Shown here: in pieces, positions 9,726 through 17,839 of the stretch
Layout of the letters: the number at the start of each line of letters is the position of its first letter
How positions within the stretch are numbered: the first letter of the stretch is position 1
Origin: Pelomonas dachongensis
GTDB taxonomy: Bacteria > Pseudomonadota > Gammaproteobacteria > Burkholderiales > Burkholderiaceae_C
Reading direction: 5' to 3'
Assembly (NCBI RefSeq): GCF_043555865.1
Contig: NZ_JBIGHY010000006.1
Span: forward strand, 248,001 to 312,000
Length of the DNA: 64,000 bases
Made by a program: the position numbers and the translations under genes
Notes under the pieces: model-generated
The model's database searches: none
What the model was told of the DNA's origin: nothing
What the model saw: the letters and a program-made list of their open reading frames with translations, nothing else

Positions 9726-9855
9726 GAGGGTCTGTTGACCTTTGTCATTGGCATGTCGGCACATGCGGGTACAACCACCGCTGCTGCCGGGATGTGGCAA
9801 GCTTATTGCAATGGTCTTTCGCAAGACCGGCTCGACGGAGAGTTCCAGGAGATTC

Positions 9856-11541
9856 ATGGCTACTCGCAAGAAGAATGATGCACCGCCCCCGGCGGACGGG
9901 CAGGTCTTTTCGGACCTGATGCAGCAGGTGGCGCAGCTGCCGCAGATCTCTCCGCTGACGCTCGCCGAGCTGCAGGCCGGCTACCTGCAGCAGGCCACCG
10001 CGCTGTGGAACGCCTCGCTGGGCCAGGCAGAGGCTCCGGCACTCGGCGACCGCCGCTTCGCCGCGCCCGAATGGCGCTCCAGCCCGGCGACCCATTTCAT
10101 GACCCAGCTCTACCTGCTCAACGGCCGCACGCTGCAGCAGATGGCCGCGGCCGTGGAAGCCGACGACAAGACCAAGGCGCGCATCCGCTTCGCGGTGCAG
10201 CAGTTCGTTGACGCCGTGTCGCCCAGCAACTACCTGGCGCTGAACCCCGAGGCACAGAAGCTGGCGCTGGACAGCCAGGGCGAGACGCTGACGCGCGGCC
10301 TGCAGCAGCTGTGGGGCGACTTGCAGCGCGGCCATGTGTCGCAAACCGACGAGAGCGCCTTCGAGGTGGGCAAGAACGTGGCCACGACAGCCGGCCACGT
10401 CGTCTACGAGAACGACCTGTTCCAGCTCATCGAGTACGCGCCGCTGACCGCGCAGGTGAAGGCGCGCCCGCTGCTGATGGTGCCGCCCTGCATCAACAAG
10501 TACTACATCCTGGACCTGCAGCCGGACAACTCGCTGATCCGCTACGCGGTGGCCGAGGGCAACCGGGTGTTCGTCGTCAGCTGGCGCAACCCGGACGAGT
10601 CCGTGAAGCACCTGGGCTGGGACGACTATGTCGAGCAGGGGGCCATCCAGGCCGTTCGCGTGGCGCAGGACATCTCGGGTCAGGCCCAGATCAACACGCT
10701 GGGCTTCTGCGTCGGCGGCACGCTGCTGGCCACCGGCCTGGCCGTGCTGGCCGCGCGCGGGGAACAGGCCGCGGCGAGCCTGACGCTGCTGACCACGCTG
10801 CTGGACTTCGAGGACAACGGCGTGCTGGACATCTTCGTCGACGAGGCCAGCGTGCGGCTTCGCGAGGCGACCATCGGACCCGACGCGCCCAAGGGCCCGC
10901 AGCTGCTGCACGGCCAGGAGCTGGCCACCACGTTCAGCTTCCTGCGGCCCAACGACCTGGTGTGGAACTACGTCGTTGGCAACTACCTGAAGGGGGAGGC
11001 GCCGCCGCCGTTCGACCTGCTGTACTGGAACGGCGACTCGACCAATCTGCCGGGGCCGATGTACTGCTGGTACCTGCGCCACACCTACCTGCAAAACGAG
11101 CTGAAAGCGCCGGGCCGGCTGACCGTCTGCGGCGAGAAGCTGGACCTGACCCTCATCGAGGCGCCGGTCTACATCTACGGCTCGCGCGAGGACCACATCG
11201 TGCCCTGGCACGCCGCCTACCGCAGCACGCAGCTGATGAAGGGCAAGAAGCGCTTCGTGCTGGGCGCGTCGGGTCACATCGCCGGCGTCATCAACCCGCC
11301 GCCCAAGCCCGGCAAGCCGCCCAAGCGCAGCCATTGGATTGGCAAGGGTGCCGCGCTGCCGGCAGACGCCGATGCCTGGCTGGCCGGCGCCACCGAGCAC
11401 GCCGGCAGCTGGTGGCCCGACTGGTCCGCCTGGCTGGCCTCGCACGCCGGTGCGGCCAAGGCCGCGCCCAAGGCGCCCGGCAGCCGCAAGTTCAAGGCGA
11501 TCGAGCCCGCGCCCGGTCGTTACGTCAAGGTCAAAGCCTGA
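9856..11541 (+). CDS. phaC: Class I poly(3-hydroxyalkanoate) synthase PhaC
   Basis: PhaC polymerises (R)-3-hydroxyacyl-CoA, here probably 3-hydroxybutyryl-CoA, into storage polyester at the granule surface. The 561-residue product has the alpha/beta-hydrolase core with the lipase-like box GFCVGGT (nucleophile Cys285), general-base pair Asp446 (in REDHIVPW) and His474 (in ASGHIAGV), and the PhaC segments LMVPPCINKYYILDL and FVVSWRNPDES. The start is fixed by the AGGAGA box five bases before the ATG of MATRKKN; the longer open frame is read-through. A short GCAA-N5-TTGC palindrome about 50 bases upstream could bind a regulator such as PhaR, which is unproven. It heads the operon phaC-phaA-phaB. 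Confidence 0.97.
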   Translation: MATRKKNDAPPPADGQVFSDLMQQVAQLPQISPLTLAELQAGYLQQATALWNASLGQAEAPALGDRRFAAPEWRSSPATHFMTQLYLLNGRTLQQMAAAVEADDKTKARIRFAVQQFVDAVSPSNYLALNPEAQKLALDSQGETLTRGLQQLWGDLQRGHVSQTDESAFEVGKNVATTAGHVVYENDLFQLIEYAPLTAQVKARPLLMVPPCINKYYILDLQPDNSLIRYAVAEGNRVFVVSWRNPDESVKHLGWDDYVEQGAIQAVRVAQDISGQAQINTLGFCVGGTLLATGLAVLAARGEQAAASLTLLTTLLDFEDNGVLDIFVDEASVRLREATIGPDAPKGPQLLHGQELATTFSFLRPNDLVWNYVVGNYLKGEAPPPFDLLYWNGDSTNLPGPMYCWYLRHTYLQNELKAPGRLTVCGEKLDLTLIEAPVYIYGSREDHIVPWHAAYRSTQLMKGKKRFVLGASGHIAGVINPPPKPGKPPKRSHWIGKGAALPADADAWLAGATEHAGSWWPDWSAWLASHAGAAKAAPKAPGSRKFKAIEPAPGRYVKVKA

Positions 11542-11560
11542 TCATTTCCTAGGAGACACC

Positions 11561-12745
11561 ATGAGCCAACAAGACATCGTCATCGTCGCCGCCGCGCGCA
11601 CCGCCATCGGCAAGTTCGGCGGCACGCTCGCCAAGACGCCCGCCAGCGAGCTGGGCGCGGCCGTCATCCAGGACCTGCTGCGCCGCACCGGGCTGGCGGG
11701 CGAGCAGATCAACGAGGTCATCCTGGGCCAGGTGCTGACGGCCGGCGTGGGCCAGAACCCCGCCCGCCAGGCGGTCATCAAATCGGGCCTGCCGAACGCC
11801 GTGCCGGCCATGACCATCAACAAGGTCTGCGGCTCGGGCCTGAAGGCCGTGATGCTGGCTGCGCAAGCCATCCGTGACGGTGACAGCGACATCGTCATCG
11901 CCGGCGGGCAGGAGAGCATGAGCCTGAGCCCGCACGTGCTGCCCGGCTCGCGTGACGGCCAGCGCATGGGCGACTGGAAACTGGTGGACACCATGATCAC
12001 CGACGGCCTGTGGGACGTGTACAACCAGTACCACATGGGCATCACCGCCGAGAACGTCGCCAAGAAGTACGGCATCACCCGCGAGCAGCAGGACGCGCTC
12101 GCGCTGGGCTCGCAGCAGAAGGCGGCCGCCGCGCAGGAAGCCGGCCGCTTCAAGGACGAGATCGTGCCGTTCACCATCCCGCAGAAGAAGGGCGACCCGG
12201 TCGTCTTCGCCGCCGACGAGTTCATCAACCGCAAGTCCACCGCCGAAGCGCTGGCTGGGCTGCGTCCCGCCTTCGACAAAGCCGGCAGCGTGACCGCCGG
12301 CAACGCGTCCGGCCTGAACGATGGCGCGGCCGGCGTGATGGTCATGACCGCTGCCAAGGCCGCCGCCCTGGGCCTGACGCCGCTGGCGCGCATCGCGTCG
12401 TACGCGTCCGCCGGCCTGGACCCGGCGTTCATGGGCATGGGGCCCGTGCCCGCCGCACAGAAGGCCCTGGCGCGCGCCGGCTGGAAGGCCGCCGACCTGG
12501 ACCTGCTGGAGATCAACGAAGCCTTTGCGGCCCAGGCCTGCGCCGTGCACAACGAGATGGGCTGGGACACGAGCAAGGTCAACGTCAATGGCGGCGCCAT
12601 CGCGCTGGGCCACCCGATCGGGGCCAGTGGCTGCCGCGTGCTCGTCACGCTGCTGCACGAGATGGTCAAGCGCGACGCCAAGAAGGGCATCGCCTCGCTG
12701 TGCATCGGCGGCGGCATGGGCGTGGCCCTGACCGTCGAGCGCTGA
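11561..12745 (+). CDS. phaA: Acetyl-CoA C-acetyltransferase (beta-ketothiolase) PhaA
   Basis: PhaA condenses two acetyl-CoA to acetoacetyl-CoA, the first step of polyhydroxybutyrate synthesis. The 394-residue product has the thiolase start IVAAARTAIGKFGG, the acylated Cys90 in NKVCGSGLKAV, a NEAFA motif and the C-terminal GGAIALGHPIGASG plus SLCIGGGMG with the second catalytic Cys. The start follows an AGGAGA box and lies 19 bases after phaC. Length and order match the canonical betaproteobacterial operon. Confidence 0.97.
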   Translation: MSQQDIVIVAAARTAIGKFGGTLAKTPASELGAAVIQDLLRRTGLAGEQINEVILGQVLTAGVGQNPARQAVIKSGLPNAVPAMTINKVCGSGLKAVMLAAQAIRDGDSDIVIAGGQESMSLSPHVLPGSRDGQRMGDWKLVDTMITDGLWDVYNQYHMGITAENVAKKYGITREQQDALALGSQQKAAAAQEAGRFKDEIVPFTIPQKKGDPVVFAADEFINRKSTAEALAGLRPAFDKAGSVTAGNASGLNDGAAGVMVMTAAKAAALGLTPLARIASYASAGLDPAFMGMGPVPAAQKALARAGWKAADLDLLEINEAFAAQACAVHNEMGWDTSKVNVNGGAIALGHPIGASGCRVLVTLLHEMVKRDAKKGIASLCIGGGMGVALTVER

Positions 12746-12776
12746 TACCCTCATTCACCACAACAGGAGACATCCA

Positions 12777-13514
12777 ATGAGCCAGAAAGTTGCCTACGTC
12801 ACGGGCGGCATGGGTGGCATCGGTACCGCCATCTGCCAGAAGCTCGCCAAGGCCGGCTTCAAGGTCATTGCCGGTTGCGGGCCGAGCCGCGACTACCAGA
12901 AGTGGCTGGACGAACAGAAAGCCCTGGGCTACAGCTTCCACGCGTCGGTCGGCAACGTGGCCGACTGGGACTCCACCGTCCAAGCCTTCACCAAGGCCGT
13001 GCATGAGCATGGCGTCATCGACGTGCTGGTCAACAACGCCGGCATCACGCGCGACCGCATGTTCCTGAAGATGACGCCGGAGGACTGGAAGGCCGTCATC
13101 GACACCAACCTGAACTCCATGTTCAACGTGACCAAGCAGGTCGTGCCGGGCATGGTGGAGAAGGGCTGGGGCCGCATCATCCAGATCAGTTCGGTCAACG
13201 GCGAGAAGGGCCAGGCCGGCCAGACCAACTACTCCGCCGCCAAGGCCGGCATGCACGGCTTCACGATGGCCCTCGCCCAGGAAATGGCGGCCAAGGGGGT
13301 GACGGTCAACACCGTGAGCCCCGGCTACATCGGCACGGACATGGTCAAGGCCATCAAGCCCGAGATCCTGGAAAAGATCGTCGCGACCATTCCAGTCAAG
13401 CGCCTGGGCACACCCGAGGAAATCGGCTCGGTGGTGACCTGGCTGGCTGGTGAGGACAGCGGCTTCACAACCGGCGCGGACTTCTCCTGCAACGGCGGCC
13501 TGCACATGGGGTGA
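12777..13514 (+). CDS. phaB: Acetoacetyl-CoA reductase (NADPH) PhaB
   Basis: PhaB reduces acetoacetyl-CoA to (R)-3-hydroxybutyryl-CoA for PhaC. The 245-residue short-chain dehydrogenase has the cofactor motif TGGMGGIG, NNAGITRD, catalytic Ser in QISSVNGEKGQ, Tyr/Lys in YSAAKAG, and the acetoacetyl-CoA reductase hallmark SPGYIGTDMV. An AGGAGA box precedes the ATG, 31 bases after phaA. No phaR or phasin gene follows, unlike many relatives; instead an AT-rich stretch and remnants of a toxin-antitoxin pair follow. Confidence 0.97.
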   Translation: MSQKVAYVTGGMGGIGTAICQKLAKAGFKVIAGCGPSRDYQKWLDEQKALGYSFHASVGNVADWDSTVQAFTKAVHEHGVIDVLVNNAGITRDRMFLKMTPEDWKAVIDTNLNSMFNVTKQVVPGMVEKGWGRIIQISSVNGEKGQAGQTNYSAAKAGMHGFTMALAQEMAAKGVTVNTVSPGYIGTDMVKAIKPEILEKIVATIPVKRLGTPEEIGSVVTWLAGEDSGFTTGADFSCNGGLHMG

Positions 13515-13516
13515 TG

Positions 13517-13595
13517 TTTGGATGGTGCTCCCTGTGTTTCTCATTCTGTTCAATTTCTATGATTTGACTGAAATGAGATTCATAAGCCATCCAAA
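13517..13595. repeat. Imperfect long inverted repeat in AT-rich patch after phaB
   Basis: Directly after the phaB stop the composition drops to clearly AT-rich. Outer arms TTTGGATGG (13517-13525) and CCATCCAAA (13587-13595) are perfect inverted copies. Inner arms TCTCATT (13539-13545) and AATGAGA (13572-13578) are also inverted, with unequal spacers. It could fold as a weak terminator for the pha operon, be an operator for the decayed XRE regulator that follows, or be the remains of a mobile insertion. There is no T-run that would make it a clear intrinsic terminator. Confidence 0.5.
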
Positions 13596-13769
13596 GCGCC
13601 ATTCAGCAGTCTGGCGGTCAACGCCCAGTTGACCGAACTCGGCGCGCGTATCCGCGCGCAGCGCCAGCGCCAGAGGGTTTCGGCGACCCATGCGGCCGAG
13701 GCCGCTGGCTTGTCGCGTGTGACCCTGCATCGCATCGAGCGCGGCGAGCCATCGGTGACCATGGGCAAC
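13590..13769 (+). pseudogene. Truncated XRE-family helix-turn-helix regulator (antitoxin remnant)
   Basis: The frame reads FSSLAVNAQLTELGARIRAQ and then an XRE HTH (VSATHAAEAAGLSRVTLHRIE, followed by RGEPSVTMGN). That is the start of the small XRE regulators usually paired with an AbiEii-type nucleotidyltransferase. After about 13769 the frame loses this similarity and runs into unrelated sequence until a stop at 13883, so roughly the last half of the protein is missing. No good ATG is in frame; TTG at 13629 is the first usable start. Interpreted as the 5' half of an antitoxin gene truncated by a deletion that also removed the front of the toxin gene. Confidence 0.7.
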
Positions 13770-13831
13770 GGTGTAGTCCTTCTCGGTCCTTTCCCCCCTA
13801 TGGAGAGACTAGAGGTGGCCGCCGAGGGGTC

Positions 13832-14338
13832 ATGGGCGGCCCGGCGGGATTGGCGGCCATCACTCGGCCCGGCGCCGCGCTGAGGCCGGTGCGCGACCTG
13901 CGCGCCGACCAGTACGGCCTGCGCACGCTGGTGGGTGAGGGCGGGGTGCCCATCAAGTTCGAGATCGTGCTGGAAGCGCGCATCTCCTTCGACCGACCCG
14001 GGCCGAGTGACGTCATCGCAGGCGTGGCCGGCCTGATGCCACTGGACTTGGCGGCCACCAAACTGCTGCCCCTGACCGATCGCTGGCGTGATGACGGCGT
14101 CTTCAGCCGCGACCTCATCGATCTGGCCATGATGCAGCCGGATCGGTCACTGCTGCGCGCGGCCATCGAGAAAGCGGCCCAAGCCTACGGGGACAGCGTC
14201 GAAACCAGCCTGAACAAGGCGGTGCAAGACTTGCGCGAGCGCCCCCACCGGCTCGATGCCTGCATGGGGGCGATGCAGATGACGACGCTGTCCAAAGCCC
14301 AGTTGTGGGCCCGGATCAAGGCGCTGGAAAAGCGCTGA
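13832..14338 (+). pseudogene. AbiEii/AbiGii-type nucleotidyltransferase toxin, C-terminal fragment
   Basis: The 168-residue frame begins GGPAGLAAITRPGAALRPVR and continues with VPIKFEIVLEARISFD and LTPLDLATSK-like MPLDLAATKLLPLTDRW, then DLIDLAMM, the C-terminal part of AbiEii/AbiGii nucleotidyltransferase toxins. The N-terminal catalytic region with the Gly-Gly-Thr/Asp signature of nucleotidyltransferases is absent. Together with the truncated XRE gene just upstream it looks like one internal deletion that fused the antitoxin's start to the toxin's end. An ATG at 13832 could still allow translation of the fragment, but it should be inactive. Confidence 0.7.
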
Positions 14339-14367
14339 AGGTCAGGCTTCCCAGGGCAGCGCCGCAG

Positions 14368-14423
14368 GGATCACGATTCCCGGCGCAAGGCCGGAAGGAT
14401 CAGGACTCCCGGCGCAAGGCCGG
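14368..14423. repeat. 29-bp tandem duplication of the lysS 3' end
   Basis: Two copies of a 27-base unit start at 14368 and 14397 (GGATCA...TCCCGGCGCAAGGCCGG) with two mismatches and a period of 29. The right copy contains the last codons and stop of lysS (ALRRES); the left copy lies just beyond the stop. A partial third GGATCACG follows at about 14429. Because the period is not a multiple of three the duplicate is in another frame. Probably a slippage or repair duplication. Confidence 0.75.
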
Positions 14424-15917
14424 GAAGAGGATCACGTCGCGGATCGACGGCGAGTCGGTGATCAGCATCATCAGCCGGTCGATGCCGATGCCGCAGCCAC
14501 CCGTCGGGGGCATGCCGTACTCCAGCGCGCGGATGAAGTCGGCGTCGAAGTACATCGCCTCCTCGTCGCCGTCGTCCTTGTTGGCGACCTGAGCCTGGAA
14601 GCGCGCTGCCTGGTCCTCGGCGTCGTTCAGCTCCGAGAACCCGTTGGCGTACTCGCGGCCGGTGATGAACAGCTCGAATCGCTCGGTGATCTTGGGGTCG
14701 GCGTCCGACGCGCGGGCCAGCGGCGAGACCTCGACCGGATAGTCGATGATGAAGGTGGGCTCCCAGAGCTTTTCTTCGACCACGGCCTCGAACAGGCCGA
14801 ACTGCAGCTCGGCCAGGCTCCACCGGGCGGGCGCTTGTTCACCTGCGGCAATGATCTTCGCGCGCAGCACCTCGGGGTTGTCGGCCTCCTCGCCCGTCAG
14901 GCCGGCGAACTGGATCAGCGAGTCGCGCACCGACAGGCGCGTGAACGGCTTGTCCAGCGCCACCGGCTTGCCGGCATAGGTCAGCGCGGCGCTGCCGGTC
15001 GCGGCGATGGCCGCGTGGCGCAGCACGGCTTCGGTGAAGTCCATGATGTCGTGATGCGTCCAGTAGGCCGCATAGAACTCCATCATCGTGAACTCGGGGT
15101 TGTGGCGGACCGAGATGCCTTCGTTGCGGAAGTTGCGGTTGATCTCGAACACGCGCTCGAAGCCGCCCACCACCAGGCGCTTCAGGTACAGCTCGGGCGC
15201 GATGCGCAGGAACATCTCCTGGTCCAGCGCGTTGTGGTGCGTCACGAACGGCTTGGCATTGGCGCCGCCCGGGATGGGGTGGAGCATGGGCGTTTCCACT
15301 TCCAGGAAGCCGTGGTCCACCATGAAGCTGCGGATGGCGGACACGCCCTGGCTGCGCGCGACAAAGCGCTTGCGGGCCTCCTCGTCAGTGATCAGGTCGA
15401 CGTAGCGCTGGCGGTACTTCTGCTCCTGGTCGGTCATGCCGTGGAACTTGTCCGGCAGCGGGCGCAGGCTCTTGGTCAGCAGGCGCAGCGTGGTCACGGC
15501 AACGGACAGCTCGCCGGTCTTGGTGCGCATCAGCGTGCCTTCGGCGCCCAGGATGTCGCCCAGGTCCCAGTGCTTGAAGGCGTCGTAGACCTCGGGGCCG
15601 ACGTTGTCGATGGTCACGCGCAGCTGGATGCGGCCGGTGGCGTCCTGCAGCGTGCAAAAGCTCGCCTTGCCCATCATGCGCTTGAGCATCATGCGGCCGG
15701 CCACGCTGACCTTGACGGCCTGCGGCTCCAGCTCCTCGTTGGGCATCTCGCCGTACTGCGTTTGCAGCGGCAGCGCCCGGTGCTGGGGCTTGAAATCGTT
15801 GGGGAAGGGCACCGCTGTGGCGGCCCGCAGCGCGGCCAGTTTGCCGCGGCGCTCGGCGATCAGTTGGTTGTCGTCTGCCTGAGCGGGGAGGGCGGGGGTC
15901 GGAGTGGCTTGAGTCAT
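14400..15917 (-). CDS. lysS: Lysine--tRNA ligase, class II
   Basis: LysS charges tRNA-Lys in the cytoplasm. The 505-residue product has the OB-fold anticodon-binding domain in the first third (KVSVAGRMMLKRMMGKASF), class II motif 2 in FRNEGISVRHNPEFTMMEFY and motif 3 in GIGIDRLMML. Length is typical. The start is the ATG of MTQATPTPALPAQ; the open frame upstream for 235 more codons is antisense to the acyltransferase gene and is not coding. The 3' end carries a 29-bp tandem duplication. In many Burkholderiales prfB precedes lysS; its absence here is noted without further meaning. Confidence 0.97.
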   Translation of the reverse strand: MTQATPTPALPAQADDNQLIAERRGKLAALRAATAVPFPNDFKPQHRALPLQTQYGEMPNEELEPQAVKVSVAGRMMLKRMMGKASFCTLQDATGRIQLRVTIDNVGPEVYDAFKHWDLGDILGAEGTLMRTKTGELSVAVTTLRLLTKSLRPLPDKFHGMTDQEQKYRQRYVDLITDEEARKRFVARSQGVSAIRSFMVDHGFLEVETPMLHPIPGGANAKPFVTHHNALDQEMFLRIAPELYLKRLVVGGFERVFEINRNFRNEGISVRHNPEFTMMEFYAAYWTHHDIMDFTEAVLRHAAIAATGSAALTYAGKPVALDKPFTRLSVRDSLIQFAGLTGEEADNPEVLRAKIIAAGEQAPARWSLAELQFGLFEAVVEEKLWEPTFIIDYPVEVSPLARASDADPKITERFELFITGREYANGFSELNDAEDQAARFQAQVANKDDGDEEAMYFDADFIRALEYGMPPTGGCGIGIDRLMMLITDSPSIRDVILFPALRRES

Positions 15918-16085
15918 TGCGGGCCTTGGTGAATCCGCGATTTTAGAATCCGTCACCCGCCTGCGCCCGCATCCCGCCTCACGATGCGGCGCCAACCACC
16001 CTTCGCCCCTTCCCTCCGCCATGTCGCGACCCGCTGCCGCCCCTGCTTGCCTGCCGTGCCGCCACGCGACGCGGGTGCCGCGCTG

Positions 16086-16640
16086 ATGGCGCTCTGGCCG
16101 TATCGCATCGAGGCTGCTGCCGCCCGCCTGCGTGCGTTGCTGTGGCGGCTGCGCGGGCTGGCCGTCGGGCAGGGTGCGGCCGTGCATGGCGGCGTGCGCC
16201 TGCGTTTTGGTGCTGGCAGCGCGCTGGGCGCGCGCAGCGTGCTGTATCGCGACGTGCAACTGCTGGCCACCGGCGACGGGCGCTTTCGGATCGGCCGCGA
16301 CAGCCACCTGGCGCCGGGCGCCTATGTGCTGGTGGGCGGGCAGACGCTGGACATCGGCGACGACGTCGCCATCGGCCCCGGCCTGATGCTGTTCTGCGAG
16401 TCCAACGACGCGGGCCCGGACGGGCTGTTCCGCACGCAGTACCGGCGGGCGCCGGTGCGCATCGGCTCCAACGTCTTCATCGGTGCCCGCGTCACGGTGC
16501 TGCCGGGCGCGGTGATCGACGACCACGTCGTGGTCGCCGCGCATGCGGTGGTCAGCGGGCGGTTGGCGTCCGGCTGGGTCTATGGCGGCTGCCCGGCGAG
16601 GCCGCTGCGGCCGCTGCGACATCCGGCGGCCGCCTCATGA
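16086..16640 (+). CDS. Hexapeptide-repeat (LbH) acyltransferase of region A
   Basis: A 184-residue left-handed beta-helix acyltransferase. Repeated (I/V/L)-G-x4 units are visible from about residue 55 (FRIGRDSHLAPGAYVLV, LDIGDDVAIGPG) and again near the end (VRIGSNVFIGARVTV followed by LPGAVIDDHVVV), finishing with the usual YGGCPARPLRPL cap of the WbbJ/LacA group. It probably acetylates a sugar residue of the region A glycan or its precursor. The start MALWPYRIEAA is chosen because it begins the hydrophobic N-terminal helix; an upstream start is possible. Its stop overlaps the start of the following aminotransferase gene (ATGA). Confidence 0.85.
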   Translation: MALWPYRIEAAAARLRALLWRLRGLAVGQGAAVHGGVRLRFGAGSALGARSVLYRDVQLLATGDGRFRIGRDSHLAPGAYVLVGGQTLDIGDDVAIGPGLMLFCESNDAGPDGLFRTQYRRAPVRIGSNVFIGARVTVLPGAVIDDHVVVAAHAVVSGRLASGWVYGGCPARPLRPLRHPAAAS

Positions 16641-17839
16641 AGTCCCACGCGGCGACGGCGCTGCGCTGGCTGGACTTCCCGATGGCCACCTGGCGCTGGC
16701 TGCGGCGGGGCGACGCCAGCCTGAAGGACTTCCGAGCCCGCTTTGCGGCGTCGCTGGGGGTGGAGCCGGCGCGCGTGCACCTGTTCGGCAGCGGCCGCGC
16801 GGCGCTGCATGCCTACGTCGCCAGCCTGGGTCTGCCTTCAGACGCCGAGGTACTGCTGCCGGGCTACACCTGCGCCGTGGTGCCCAATGTCTTCGAGCAT
16901 CTGGGCCTGGCGGTGCGCTACGTGGACATCGCCCCCGGCGGCTTCAATCCCGATGCCGCGGCCGTGGCGGCAGCCATCGGCCCCCAGACCCGGCTGGTGG
17001 TGCTGCCGCACAACTTCGGCCTGTGCATGGCCGGCATCGCCGGGCTGCGCGAGCGCTTCCCGCGGGTCGTGTTCGTCGAGGACGCCGCGCATGCCTGGGG
17101 CAGCCGCGACGCCGATGGCCGCATGGTCGGCACGCTGGGGCATGCCGCCTTCTTCAGCTTCGAGTACTCCAAGCCGCTGTCCACCGGATTGGGGGGCGCG
17201 CTGCTGGTCAACACTGAAGCCGTCTGGCAATCTCCCCCGCTGCATGCACCCGCTGCCAGCGTCGTCGCAAAACAGGCGCTGACGCTGGCCTGGCACCGCC
17301 TGGTGCAGGCGCTGCCCGCGCCCTGGCTGCGCGGCATCAAGCAGTTGCTGCGCGCGCCGACGCGGCGTCTGGGCGTCGTGGCCGACACACCGGCGGGCGA
17401 GCTGCAGGGCAGCGCGAGGCCGGACTACCGCCTGGGGCTGCATCCCTGGTCGGCCGCGCTGGGCGACCGCCAAGCCTGCCGAGCGGCCGAGGTCTGGGCC
17501 GCTCGCCGCGCGCAGGCCCAGGTGTATGACACGCTGGTGCCCGCCGCGCTGCGCCCCGAGCGCGGGGCCGGCGATGTACTGCTGCGCTATCCGGTGCGGC
17601 TGCCCGCCGGCCTGAGCCGGGAAGCGTTTGCCGCGCTGCTGGCAGTCGACGACATCGAGCTGGGCTGCTGGTTCGACGACGTCGTGCACCCACGGGGCAG
17701 CCTTCGCTACGGCTATTGCACCGGGGATTGCCCGGTGGGCGAGGCGACGGCGGACAGCGTTGGCAATCTGCCGCTGGGCCTGCATGCCGGCCTGAGCGAT
17801 CGGCACCGGCAGGCGCTGCAGCGGCGGCTGTCGGCATGA
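16637..17839 (+). CDS. DegT/DnrJ/EryC1/StrS-family PLP aminotransferase (sugar type)
   Basis: A 400-residue aspartate-aminotransferase-fold protein of the DegT/DnrJ/EryC1 class, which normally aminates nucleotide-linked keto-sugars. Seen: GSGRAALHAYV near residue 55, LLPGYTCAVVPN, VEDAAHAWGS carrying the PLP-binding Asp, and SFEYSKPLSTGLGG with the candidate PLP lysine in the family position. The C-terminal third is less conserved than in the aminotransferase at 22849, and no dehydratase sits beside it. It overlaps both neighbours by four bases, so it is part of the region A operon. Confidence 0.85.
   Translation: MKSHAATALRWLDFPMATWRWLRRGDASLKDFRARFAASLGVEPARVHLFGSGRAALHAYVASLGLPSDAEVLLPGYTCAVVPNVFEHLGLAVRYVDIAPGGFNPDAAAVAAAIGPQTRLVVLPHNFGLCMAGIAGLRERFPRVVFVEDAAHAWGSRDADGRMVGTLGHAAFFSFEYSKPLSTGLGGALLVNTEAVWQSPPLHAPAASVVAKQALTLAWHRLVQALPAPWLRGIKQLLRAPTRRLGVVADTPAGELQGSARPDYRLGLHPWSAALGDRQACRAAEVWAARRAQAQVYDTLVPAALRPERGAGDVLLRYPVRLPAGLSREAFAALLAVDDIELGCWFDDVVHPRGSLRYGYCTGDCPVGEATADSVGNLPLGLHAGLSDRHRQALQRRLSA

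Noticed and set aside
9735..9763. TTGACC as -35 of a phaC promoter
   Set aside because: No acceptable -10 box lies 16-18 bases further; promoter position for phaC is left open.
15918..16622. Open extension of the lysS frame over 235 more codons
   Set aside because: It is antisense to the acyltransferase gene and lacks any LysS N-terminal similarity; the family length is reached from 15917.
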